Assembly (NCBI GenBank): GCA_023412475.1
Contig: JAEYNR010000084.1
Location: forward strand, 111,291 to 175,290
Direction: 5' to 3'
DNA from: Fibrobacterota bacterium
Lineage (GTDB): Bacteria; Fibrobacterota; Chitinivibrionia; Chitinivibrionales; Chitinispirillaceae
Length of the DNA stretch: 64,000 nucleotides
In this document: positions 18,536 through 27,005 of the stretch, one piece after another
Layout: each line of letters opens with the position of its first letter
Position numbering within the stretch: the stretch's first letter is position 1
Program-made: the position numbers and the translations under genes
The notes under the pieces: generated by a model
Database searches by the model: none
What the model saw: only the letters and a program-made list of their open reading frames with translations
Told to the model about the DNA's origin: nothing

Positions 18536-19993
18536 GTGGCACCTCCATCTGAGATAAAAAAAATAAGCAATGCAGTATGGGAGATTCCCCGAAGCTATAA
18601 ACCGGAAATGAGGGTACCAGCCAGGATTTTTGCAACTGAAAAACTGTTAAACCAGATGGATGAAGGAGTTTTTGAGCAGATCTGCAATGTTGCCATGTTA
18701 CCGGGAATAGTCAAATACGCGATGTGTATGCCAGATGGTCACTGGGGGTATGGATTTCCAATAGGTGGAGTCGCTCCTATCGATAGTCAGGATGGAGTAA
18801 TCTCTCCAGGTGGAATTGGATTTGATATAAACTGCGGAATGCGCCTTGTTCTTACCAATTTTACTCACAAAGAAATAAAACCCTATATTCAGAAAATTGT
18901 TGACCGGCTCTTTTATAGTGTGCCATCTGGAGTTGGAGGGCACGGGACTCTCAAATTCAACAGAAAACAGTTTGAACAGGTTCTTTTAACCGGAGCCGCT
19001 TGGTGTGTAAAGGAGGGGTTTGGAGTTCAGAAAGATTTAGACAGAACAGAAGAGGGGGGATCGGTTTCCGGTGCTGATCCGGAAAAGGTGAGTGCAAAGG
19101 CGATAGAGCGGGGAATAAATCAGATTGGCACTTTAGGGTCTGGAAATCATTATCTGGAAATTCAGATTGTTGGCGCAGATAATGTCTATGACAAGTCTCT
19201 GGCTCAGGTGTTCGGGGTTAACAGAGAGGAGCAGGTGGCAATCATGTTTCATTGTGGAAGCAGAGGGTTTGGACATCAGATTGCCACCGATTATCTGCAG
19301 ATTTTTCTAAGGGTGATGAGTTCGAAATACGGTATTCATTTGCCTGATCGTGAGCTGGCATGCGCACCTTTTAATTCTCTGGAGGGACAGGATTATTTCT
19401 CTGCAATGAAATGTGCTATTAACATGTCTTTTGCTAATCGACAGATGATCCTGTATCATATCCGTCAGGCATTTTCGGAAGTTGTCGGTAAGAGTGTGTC
19501 CGAAATGCAGATAAACCAGATTTACGATGTGGCACACAACACGGCAAAACTGGAAACTCACATAGTCGATGGGTTCCCAAGAGAGTTGATAGTACATCGA
19601 AAGGGATCTACCAGAGCGTTTGGACCGGAAAGTGAAGGGTTGCCCCAAGAGTATAAACCTTATGGTCAGCCGGTAATTATTGGTGGAAGCATGGAAAGTG
19701 GATCTTATCTATTAACGGGAGTTAAAAGCGGGAGTGCTTCTTTCTACTCCACTACTCATGGAAGTGGACGGGTGATGAGTAGAAGGGCTGCCCGACGTTT
19801 ATTCAGGGGCAAAGAGATACAGAACAATATGGCTTTGCAAGGTATTTACACCAGAACCGCATCATATTCTGGCTTTGCCGAAGAGGCTGGATCTGCATAC
19901 AAAAATATCGACGAGGTGATAGAGGCTGCATCTGAAGCTGGAACCTGTAGACCGGTAGTTCGATTCACTCCAATCGGTAATATTAAAGGATGA
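18536..19993 (+). CDS. rtcB: RNA-splicing ligase RtcB
   Basis: This 485-residue protein has a GTG start and an AGAAGGAAAG ribosome site. Family motifs are all present: CMPDGHWGYGFPIGGV, GIGFDINCGMRL (metal-binding Cys 100), GTLGSGNHYLEIQ, MFHCGSRGFGHQIATDY, VAHNTAKLE, the guanylylation site HRKGSTRAFGPE, and THGSGRVMSRRAA near the end. RtcB joins 2',3'-cyclic phosphate and 5'-OH RNA ends using GTP and manganese, in RNA repair or tRNA splicing. Its activator archease is encoded 150 bp downstream. The neighbours (DUF2267, BON, archease, hydrolase) suggest a stress-induced RNA repair unit; no RtcR-type sigma-54 activator is in the window. Confidence 0.96.
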   Translation: MAPPSEIKKISNAVWEIPRSYKPEMRVPARIFATEKLLNQMDEGVFEQICNVAMLPGIVKYAMCMPDGHWGYGFPIGGVAPIDSQDGVISPGGIGFDINCGMRLVLTNFTHKEIKPYIQKIVDRLFYSVPSGVGGHGTLKFNRKQFEQVLLTGAAWCVKEGFGVQKDLDRTEEGGSVSGADPEKVSAKAIERGINQIGTLGSGNHYLEIQIVGADNVYDKSLAQVFGVNREEQVAIMFHCGSRGFGHQIATDYLQIFLRVMSSKYGIHLPDRELACAPFNSLEGQDYFSAMKCAINMSFANRQMILYHIRQAFSEVVGKSVSEMQINQIYDVAHNTAKLETHIVDGFPRELIVHRKGSTRAFGPESEGLPQEYKPYGQPVIIGGSMESGSYLLTGVKSGSASFYSTTHGSGRVMSRRAARRLFRGKEIQNNMALQGIYTRTASYSGFAEEAGSAYKNIDEVIEAASEAGTCRPVVRFTPIGNIKG

Positions 19994-20143
19994 CAATAAA
20001 AGAAAAATTTGGAAAAAACTGATAGAACAGAAAGAGCATCAATCAGACAATCCATATAGATAAAGGAATTTCTAAATTAAATTCTTCGTTTGGATATCTT
20101 TGTTTTGATTATTATAGATAACTGACTGTTTGTAAATAATTTT

Positions 20144-20575
20144 ATGCCCTATAAATATCTGGAAGAAATTGCAACTGCTGATATTGCCTTTGAAGCCTGG
20201 GCAGATACTATCCAGGAGCTGTTTGTTGTTGCATCTGATGCAATGGTAAATGTAATGGTGGAAGATCTGGACACAATTAAAAAAGCTGAATCAAAAGTGC
20301 TACATTTAAAAAATATTGACCTGGATCTTCTTCTTTTCGATGTGCTTCAGGAAATTATCTATTATAAAGATGCATTCAGGCTGTTGTTAAGACTTGAAAG
20401 AGCAAAAATTATTGAAAATAAAGGTGAATATCATTTTGAGGGTACTGTTAGTGGTGAATTGATTGATCCGCAGCGTCATCTTCTGGCTGTCGATGTAAAG
20501 GCAGTAACTTTCTATCAGTTCCGGGTAAATTGCAAAGAGGGAATATGGAAAGCACATATAGTTTTGGATATTTAA
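20144..20575 (+). CDS. Archease (RtcB activator)
   Basis: This 143-residue protein has the usual archease length and pattern: YKYLEEIATADIAFEAWADT at the start, LHLKNIDLDLLLFDVLQEII in the middle, then HLLAVDVKAVTFYQFRV and WKAHIVLDI at the end. The Asp residues near the N-terminus and in the final LDI motif are the expected metal ligands. Archease speeds the guanylylation of RtcB and allows multiple turnovers. It follows rtcB on the same strand after a 150-bp AT-rich gap, so it may have its own promoter or be co-transcribed. Confidence 0.92.
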   Translation: MPYKYLEEIATADIAFEAWADTIQELFVVASDAMVNVMVEDLDTIKKAESKVLHLKNIDLDLLLFDVLQEIIYYKDAFRLLLRLERAKIIENKGEYHFEGTVSGELIDPQRHLLAVDVKAVTFYQFRVNCKEGIWKAHIVLDI

Positions 20576-20666
20576 TAACGGTTTGAAATACTGTCGTGCT
20601 AATAAGCAGAAAAAAAATAGCTGACTGAGTAGGGGTGATTTTTCCTTAACCGGGAGTGAGTAAATA

Positions 20667-21332
20667 ATGGCTTTAGAAAGAGAGAAAGAGCATGAAATCA
20701 ATATTCCTTTAATGAATCAGGATGTAATGCTCAAGGGTAGTTTGTATGTGCCGGAAAATACACAGGGGCTTATCTTGTTTGCACATGGTAGCGGGAGTGG
20801 AAGGTTCAGTCCCAGGAATCGTTTTGTGGCTCAATACTTAAATATGGGTGCTTATGCGACTCTACTTTTTGATCTTCTCACCCGTTCGGAAGAGGCAACC
20901 GATCTGATAACCGCACAGCTTCGTTTTGATATTGAGTTACTGGCAGCACGTCTAGGGGCGGTGACCGAATGGGTAAATGAAAACGAAGAGATAAATCAAT
21001 TACCGCTTGGCTATTTTGGGGCAAGTACAGGGGCTGCAGCAGCGCTGGTAGCATCTGTGAACAGGCCGGAAGTGAAAGCGATTGTTTCCCGTGGAGGAAG
21101 ACCGGATATGGCAGATGCCTATCTAAAAAAAGTATCTGCCCCGACATTACTGATAGTGGGAAGTGATGACTATCAGGTAATTGAGTTGAACAAAAGCGCG
21201 TTGCAGTTAATGGAAAACGGGGCAAAAAAAATGGAGATCGTTATCGGTGCCACTCATCTTTTTGAAGAGCCTGGAGCGCTTGAAGAGGTAGCAAGGCTGG
21301 CTGTTGACTGGTTTATTCAATATGTGCATTGA
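20667..21332 (+). CDS. Alpha/beta hydrolase of the dienelactone hydrolase type
   Basis: This 221-residue protein has a full catalytic triad: Ser 120 in GYFGASTGAAAAL, Asp 167 in LLIVGSDDYQV and His 197 in GATHLFEEPGALEE. The oxyanion region ILFAHGSGSGRFSPRNRFVA is typical of the hydrolases that are often fused or linked to phosphoribosyltransferases in RtcB/archease neighbourhoods. No phosphoribosyltransferase is seen here. No signal peptide is present, so it is cytoplasmic. Substrate is unknown. Position after archease suggests a link to the same stress unit. Confidence 0.85.
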   Translation: MALEREKEHEINIPLMNQDVMLKGSLYVPENTQGLILFAHGSGSGRFSPRNRFVAQYLNMGAYATLLFDLLTRSEEATDLITAQLRFDIELLAARLGAVTEWVNENEEINQLPLGYFGASTGAAAALVASVNRPEVKAIVSRGGRPDMADAYLKKVSAPTLLIVGSDDYQVIELNKSALQLMENGAKKMEIVIGATHLFEEPGALEEVARLAVDWFIQYVH

Positions 21333-21429
21333 AAAGATACCTTTTTAATTTCGGCCTTATTTACTTTGTAATATCGATATTCGGTACAGGTATTCTTTTC
21401 GGATCTACAATTGATTTTCTATATCAACC

Positions 21430-21450
21430 TTCCCCCTTTTTTGGGGGGAA
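21430..21450 (+). terminator. GC-rich hairpin after the hydrolase gene
   Basis: TTCCCCC (21430-21436) pairs with GGGGGAA (21444-21450) around a T-rich 7-nt loop. It lies about 100 bp past the hydrolase stop and ahead of the dipeptidase pseudogene, so it probably ends the RtcB-cluster transcript. The sequence after it (TAATTCTTAA) has no long T-run. Confidence 0.5.
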
Positions 21451-21576
21451 TAATTCTTAAGAAACATACCTTTGAAAAATAATAAATTAAGCTTGCGACA
21501 TTATATGTCATCTGATATGATTATTAACAGGTTTAATAATCAAAAAGAGCAAATACTTTACTGAAAGATCAAAAAA

Positions 21577-22582
21577 ATGATTTTTAATGCGCACTCTGAT
21601 TATGGTTTGTTTGTGTTTAAAGAACACCTAAGAGAAAATTATGGAGTTCTATGCCGGGATTACTATTTACAATTAAGGGCTGCAAACGTATGTGTTGAAG
21701 TCCTTACTGCTGGGGGAGATTTTACGTTTTGGGGAATTGATTTCAGTAAAAAAGAGACCGTACTTAAAGCCATATCGGCAGTTAAAAAAGAGATTGAAAT
21801 AAGTGATGGAAAATTCTTCCTGATTGAAGCTTCATCAGATTTCAAGAAACTGAAAACCGGGTCAATCGGTATTATTCTGGCAATAGAAGGCGCTACTCCA
21901 TTACTCGGAGCTGCAAATGCATTAAATGAATTTTATTTAAACGGGATTAGATCAATCGGTTTGACCACAAATTCAGAAAATCATTTTTTCTGGTGGTTGT
22001 TTAACTCCCGATATCGGATTATCTGAAAGGGGAAAAGAACTTTTAAAACAAATTTACCGAATGCCTTTAATACTTGATCTATCACACTTGTCAGAGCGCT
22101 CTTTTTTTGAAATATCCGACTCTTATGATAAACCCTTTATTGTCTCACATGCAAATGTGAAATCTGTTTGTGATCATTTTAGAAATTTGAACGATGAACA
22201 GTTAAAGCGATTAGCGGAACATAATGGAGTAATAGGAATGAGTCTTGTGAGTCTGTTTATCGAGAATCACGACACAAAAAGAACCAATATCGATATATTT
22301 TTAAGGCACTTCCGTTATCTTACTGAACTTGTTGGGACAGGACATGTTGGGGTTGGTCCTGATTTCATGGATTATATGCAAGACACATTAGAGAATCACA
22401 TAGTCGAGCATAAATTACCAACTACAATGTTTACATATCCGGAAGGAATTGAAAGCGTTGAAGATTTAAAGATGGTTAGTTGTATGCTGAATAATCATTT
22501 TAATTCGATAGACATAAGAGCAATACTATATGGTAATTTTGAAAGGGTATATAAAACGATTTTGACAGGAGAAGAACTTTGA
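21577..22582 (+). pseudogene. Peptidase M19 (renal dipeptidase-like), frameshifted
   Basis: Two adjacent frames together give one membrane-dipeptidase-like protein. The first part (21577 on) has the metal ligands HSD in FNAHSDYG and the Glu in GIILAIEGATPLLG, then LTTNSENHF. The second frame continues with SGGCLTPDIGLSERGKELLK, then LILDLSHLSERSF, PFIVSHANVKS and GHVGVGPDFMDYM. The shift occurs at a run of six T (about 21985-21991): removing one T joins the halves smoothly, and no residue of the active site is lost. M19 enzymes are zinc dipeptidases. Either a recent frameshift, phase variation at the T-run, or a sequencing error explains it. Confidence 0.8.
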
Positions 22583-22955
22583 AAAAATACCAAATTACCA
22601 TTGAGCCCTCCCTATTTTCTGTTCTTTTTTCGAAATTCGATATTCGGATTTAGTGCTTATTCTTTAAAAATATTCTAACTACTAAGCACAAAATGAAACC
22701 TCTTTTCTTTTGCCGTCACTGCAATTTTTCCAACATCCTCCCGTATTTTTTTTTCACCGTTTTTTATATTAACAATACAGCTTGAATATGCTCTCTTTTG
22801 GGAAATTATGCCCTGTTTCAATTTAATAAGCATAAACATTCTTAAAGACAACTCTCTTTTCAGATTCCAGTGCTTGCTGGCATCCGATGATAGAGAAAAT
22901 AAGAGAATACAAGATGTCTGACTTTCAAAATGACAAAGTTTGGAGAAATAAAAAA
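22583..22955. other. Intergenic gap before the ABC exporter gene
   Basis: This 373-bp gap contains one copy of a dispersed intergenic repeat (22619-22660) and otherwise AT-rich sequence. The ABC gene frame is open back to an ATG at 22887, but the better ribosome site favours 22956. A minus-strand frame (22675-22968) shows no family features. Confidence 0.4.
22619..22660 (+). repeat. Dispersed intergenic repeat, copy 1
   Basis: The core reads CTGTTCTTTTTTCGAAATTC, then GATATTCGGATTTAGTGCTT. It matches the reverse complement of 33758-33800 nearly base for base, and more loosely 35533-35572, 46379-46417 and 61080-61117. All copies lie between genes. Confidence 0.6.
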
Positions 22956-25148
22956 ATGGATTATCCAATATCCATACCTGAAAAGATTAAGAATAATCTG
23001 AAAGATTATGGGGATATTATTTACGCTCAGAATTCCGATTTGACAGAAAACCGTCAGTTTGGAACCGGTTATCTTGTACTGACTGCAAAAAGCCTGTTAG
23101 TGGTAAACAAAAGAAAAGTAATCTGCAGGTTTAATATTAATGATTTGCTGGAGGTTTTTACTGAAGAGCTAATTGGTGGAAGTCGGGTATTGGCAAGAAC
23201 CGAGACCGGTATCTTTCATCTTCTCTATTATTCCAATCATCTTGTAGAGGAATTTACAAAAACAGCCCGTTTGATCAATGATTATTTGAATCAGTGTCCA
23301 CTTGTTTTCCCGGAGAGTTCAAAAGAGGGCTTTTGTAAAAAATGTGGATCTCCTCTGCCCGAACGGTCGTGTAACTGTCCCAGGTGTGTTCCCAGAATTA
23401 AAATTCTTAAAAGAATAGTCACTCTGGCTTTTCCATACAAGAAAGAAGTTGCTTTTTTGCTGTTTGTCACTGCAATTGGAGTGCTGTTACAGGTACTTCC
23501 ACCGTATCTGACCAGGGGGATTATAGATGAAGTAATAGGTAGAGGTAACAGAGAGAAACTGCCTTTTTATGTAGGGGCCATGGTTGTTACCGGGGTTTTA
23601 TTTCTGGCAAGCAGGCTGGTTCACATCCGCTTATCATCATGGATCAGTACCAGAGTGGTAACCGATCTCAGAGGGCATCTTCACAGGGTTCTTCAGTATT
23701 TGAAACTAAGCTTTTTTAACCGGCGTGAACCTGGTGAGCTGGTGGGGAGAATAATGCATGACACAGAAGAACTGCAGCAGTTTCTGGTTGACGGTTTGCC
23801 GTTTCTAATTATCAATAGCCTGACCTTTATAGTGGTTGGTGCAATTATGTTTAGTCTCAACTGGAAACTCTCACTTGCTGTGATGCTGCCTATACCTTTA
23901 TTGATATTTGGAACAAGCTGGTTCTGGAAAAAACTGCATCCGCTTTTTCTAAGAGAAGGTACAATCGTAGGACATTTGCATTCGATATTAAGTGAATCAC
24001 TCTTTGGTTTGAGGGCTGTAAAGGCATGCTCAAAAGAGGAGCATCGTGTGCAGATTTTTAACAATGTTAATGAGCAGCTTGCTTCAACCAGAATAAGTAC
24101 TCAGCTAATATCTGGAAGTTTCAATGAGACGATCTTCTGGATCATGTCTTTCGGGGTTTCGCTGGTTTGGTATTTCGGGGCAAAAATGAATGAAAGCAGC
24201 AGCTTCTCACTGGGAGACCTGATGGCGTTTATTGGATATATATGGCTTTTTTATGGCCCTCTTCAGTGGTTCGCAATGGTTTTAAACTGGATGACTCATG
24301 CTTTTTCCGGAGCAGAGCGGATTTTTGAAGTGCTCGATACAGTTCCGGAAAACCATCGAAATGACCAATGTATCGATGTGGAGAAGATCGATGGGGAGGT
24401 TGAGTTTCATAATGTTCACTTCAGCTACGAACGGGGAAAAGAGGTGATAAAGGGTTTATCCTTTAGAGCTGCGCCAGGGGAGACAATTGGTCTGGTTGGT
24501 AGGTCTGGTGCTGGGAAGAGTACAATAATAAATCTTTTAATCCGGTTTTTTGAACCGGATTCCGGATCGATTCTGGTGGATGGAATTGCTTTGGAAAAAA
24601 TCAGGATTGAAAAATTAAGATCAAGTGTAGGAATTGTCATGCAGGAACCATTTCTGTTCAATGGTACAATAGCAGAGAATATTGCCTATGGCATGGAAAA
24701 TGTTTCATTCAGCAGGATTTTACTTGCGGCACGTGCGGCTTATGCTCATGATTTTATTGTTAGCAAGCCAGATGGTTATGATACTTTAGTCGGGGAGGGG
24801 GGAGAGCGCTTGTCTGGTGGTGAAAAACAGCGTATTGCCATTGCCAGGGCAATTCTTCATGATCCGCCGATTCTTATTCTTGATGAAGCCACCTCATCGG
24901 TGGATGCCTCTACTGAGCAGCATATTCAGGAGGCAATTGGCAATCTGATAAAGGGCAGAACAACCATTGCCATTGCACATCGGTTGTCTACTTTACGCAA
25001 TGCAGACCGTCTGATGGTTTTATCCGGTGGTAAAATAGCGGAAATTGGCTCTCATGATGAGCTGATTGGGCTTGATGGAATATATGCGGAAATGGTCAAT
25101 TCATATAATAGTGTAAATGCTTTGCAGTCGGTTGTATGGGGAGGGTAG
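22956..25148 (+). CDS. ABC exporter with N-terminal PH-like and zinc-ribbon regions (cyanophycin-associated type)
   Basis: The protein has 730 residues from the ATG at 22956, chosen for GGAG at 22942; ATGs at 22887 and 22914 lack a site. Residues about 1-110 look like a PH-type fold (FGTGYLVLTAKSLLVVNKRK). A zinc ribbon follows (CKKCGSPLPERSCNCPRC). A type I exporter core has six membrane helices, from AFLLFVTAIGVLLQVLPPYL on. The nucleotide-binding domain has GRSGAGKSTI, LSGGEKQRIAIARAI, ILILDEATSSVD and the H-loop AIAHRLS. One gene provides a half-transporter, expected to dimerise. This N-terminal layout plus a downstream DUF1854 gene is the arrangement named cyanophycin metabolism-associated in other bacteria, yet no cyanophycin synthetase is in the window. 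Substrate is unknown. Confidence 0.85.
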   Translation: MDYPISIPEKIKNNLKDYGDIIYAQNSDLTENRQFGTGYLVLTAKSLLVVNKRKVICRFNINDLLEVFTEELIGGSRVLARTETGIFHLLYYSNHLVEEFTKTARLINDYLNQCPLVFPESSKEGFCKKCGSPLPERSCNCPRCVPRIKILKRIVTLAFPYKKEVAFLLFVTAIGVLLQVLPPYLTRGIIDEVIGRGNREKLPFYVGAMVVTGVLFLASRLVHIRLSSWISTRVVTDLRGHLHRVLQYLKLSFFNRREPGELVGRIMHDTEELQQFLVDGLPFLIINSLTFIVVGAIMFSLNWKLSLAVMLPIPLLIFGTSWFWKKLHPLFLREGTIVGHLHSILSESLFGLRAVKACSKEEHRVQIFNNVNEQLASTRISTQLISGSFNETIFWIMSFGVSLVWYFGAKMNESSSFSLGDLMAFIGYIWLFYGPLQWFAMVLNWMTHAFSGAERIFEVLDTVPENHRNDQCIDVEKIDGEVEFHNVHFSYERGKEVIKGLSFRAAPGETIGLVGRSGAGKSTIINLLIRFFEPDSGSILVDGIALEKIRIEKLRSSVGIVMQEPFLFNGTIAENIAYGMENVSFSRILLAARAAYAHDFIVSKPDGYDTLVGEGGERLSGGEKQRIAIARAILHDPPILILDEATSSVDASTEQHIQEAIGNLIKGRTTIAIAHRLSTLRNADRLMVLSGGKIAEIGSHDELIGLDGIYAEMVNSYNSVNALQSVVWGG

Positions 25149-25223
25149 ATTATTATTACTGAAGATATCAGAATATTTAAAATTAATGATCAGGTTTTTG
25201 CAGGAAATGCTGAAAAAAAAGCT

Positions 25224-25613
25224 ATGCCGGTAAAGGTTCGGTGGACTCGTCCGGTGAGTGGAAAAGGGAAAGAGATCTCTTTTATCAGCAATGATCAGCA
25301 GTATCTGCTTATTGAAGGATTGCATGTTCTGGACGCTTTGTCAAGAGCTATCGTGGAGGAAGAGCTGGAAAAAAGCTACTTCCTGCCAAAGATTAATAAA
25401 ATTGTAAGTACAGAAGTATTTCAGGGAAACCGATATTTTGAAGTGGATACCGATAAGGGAAGGTGCAGGTTTATAATTAAAAATCCTTTTACCTCCATAA
25501 GAGAGATGGCTCAGGGGGTGCTGATAAGGGATGTGGTGGGGAATCAGTTTATAATAGAAGATCTTAGGAGGCTGGATGAAAAATCCAGACGTGAATTGGA
25601 GAAGATCTGTTAG
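25224..25613 (+). CDS. DUF1854 family protein, partner of the ABC exporter
   Basis: The first ATG (25224) gives 129 residues with DUF1854 features: VRWTRPVSGKGKEISFI, EEELEKSYFLPKINKIV, then LIRDVVGNQFIIEDLRRLD. The frame is open for 25 further codons upstream (TEDIRIFKINDQVFAGNAEK), and this stretch looks like the normal N-terminus of the family, but it contains no ATG, GTG or TTG start. A strong GGGGAGGG (25138-25145) precedes three ATT codons at 25149-25157, so an ATT start is possible. The ABC gene stop (TAG, 25146) is in the same frame. The protein is small and soluble. DUF1854 genes regularly follow this ABC type, so a joint role is inferred. Confidence 0.82.
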   Translation: MPVKVRWTRPVSGKGKEISFISNDQQYLLIEGLHVLDALSRAIVEEELEKSYFLPKINKIVSTEVFQGNRYFEVDTDKGRCRFIIKNPFTSIREMAQGVLIRDVVGNQFIIEDLRRLDEKSRRELEKIC

Positions 25614-25727
25614 AAAAGATCACCTGTTTAGCTATCCCGGTGCGGGTTTGCTATAGAAATGACGGAGAATTATTTTGAAGCTCCCTCAAAGGTTTAAGCA
25701 TCTATAAAATATCTCGTGAGGTTCAAG

Positions 25728-26405
25728 ATGAAATTAACAGTACAAGATATAGCGCGGATTTTCTCGTTATCTGAAAAAAAGATTTACCGCTGGATAAGTC
25801 GTGGAGACATACCTGCCTACAAGATAAATGAACAGTACCGGTTTAACAGGACCGAGATAATCGAATGGGCCACAGCGAAGAGGATCAATTTTTCACCGGA
25901 ATTATTTGAGGAGTCAGAAGGAGAGAGTGGATCTTTCCTTTGTTTAAGCGAATCACTTGATGAAGGTGGAATATTTTATCAGATAAAAGGTTCCAACAAG
26001 GATGAGGTGATCAAAGAAATTGTCCGAATTATCAGAATTCCGAAAAGTGTTGATCCCGAATTTCTTTATAAGGTTTTGATGGCTCGCGAGAAAATGGGAT
26101 CTACTGCGGTGGGGGAAGGCATTGCTATACCTCATGCCAGGATGCCTCTGGTGCTGCATGTATCTAAACCATCGATATCACTTTGTTTTCTGGAGGAGCC
26201 GGTGGAGTTTGGGGCTTTGGATGGCAAGCCGGTATTTGCTCTCTTTACCATAATCAGTCCGACAATCCGCTCTCATCTTTATTTATTAACCAGGTTGTCT
26301 TATCTTCTGCGAAATGATGAATTCAAACAAGTTTTATGCAAACAGGGAAGCCACAGTGCCATTATAGAGACGACCAGAAAGCTGGAGTTGGCCCTGGACA
26401 TTTAA
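25728..26405 (+). CDS. Helix-turn-helix plus PTS EIIA (fructose/nitrogen type) regulator
   Basis: The protein has 225 residues from the ATG at 25728, with GAGG (25718-25721) upstream; the GTG at 25716 overlaps the site. Residues about 1-55 form an excisionase/MerR-like HTH (LTVQDIARIFSLSEKKIYRW, then IPAYKINEQYRFNRTEIIEW). Residues about 78-222 form an EIIA-2 domain with the phosphorylatable His in GEGIAIPHAR and the helper region VEFGALDGKPVFALFTIISP. No PTS transporter is nearby, so it likely acts as a phosphate-controlled regulator of the PtsN kind. The next gene on the same strand is a cation/proton antiporter, and such EIIA proteins often neighbour ion transporters. The DNA target is unknown. 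Confidence 0.88.
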   Translation: MKLTVQDIARIFSLSEKKIYRWISRGDIPAYKINEQYRFNRTEIIEWATAKRINFSPELFEESEGESGSFLCLSESLDEGGIFYQIKGSNKDEVIKEIVRIIRIPKSVDPEFLYKVLMAREKMGSTAVGEGIAIPHARMPLVLHVSKPSISLCFLEEPVEFGALDGKPVFALFTIISPTIRSHLYLLTRLSYLLRNDEFKQVLCKQGSHSAIIETTRKLELALDI

Positions 26406-27005
26406 TGAAAAGACAAATCTGGATAAATTGAGCTCAAATTGTCCATTAGACTTTGGATAATTAAATCCCCCGCCCCCTTTGGGATTAGGGGCTGGCGTAC
26501 TGCTATCATTGTCGAATAGATCCGAATGAAAAAATGACTCTGAGGCAAAAAACTGAAGCTAAATATTCTGTTTCCAGAGTTTTTGCCATGCCATATTTCT
26601 CCTGACGTATCTGCTTTGGATACCTGATCAATGCCCTGAATTTAATTATTGGTGCAGGTGCTGAAAAATATTCCTTTTAATACACAATAAATGTATATTC
26701 TTATTCTATTCAAAGTATACAAATACAAAAAAACCCCATTGCTTGTTCTTTATACTCAACTACATTTACTACTGTAGAGTGTATAGGCACACCAAAGTAA
26801 GATTTCGTATCTTTTATTATTTGTATATCTGCGGGTAGGCCCGTTTCCTTAAAAAATATTGAAGATAAATGCTCTGGGCAGATATCTTGCGGGATTGCTT
26901 GGCAGCGTGGAAGCTCAGCAATAGCAAACGATGGCGCTTTTTTGGAAAAAAGACCAACTGAATGGTAAGTGATTTTGCTCAAATATGTGAGTTGTAGGAG
27001 TCTTT
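26406..27005. other. 600-bp intergenic region before the antiporter
   Basis: No gene is convincing here. A minus-strand frame of 90 codons (26710-26982, TTG start) reads partly protein-like (KETGLPADIQIIKDTKSYFG), but it has no ribosome site and no family I know, so it may be a gene remnant. A C-run with adjacent G-runs (26466-26495) could form a weak hairpin after the EIIA gene. The antiporter promoter should lie near the right end. A GTAGGAG (26994-27000) is its ribosome site. Confidence 0.35.

Noticed and set aside
26710..26982. 90-codon minus-strand frame between the EIIA gene and the antiporter
   Set aside because: It has a TTG start, no ribosome site and no recognisable domain; kept only as a possible remnant in the intergenic entry.
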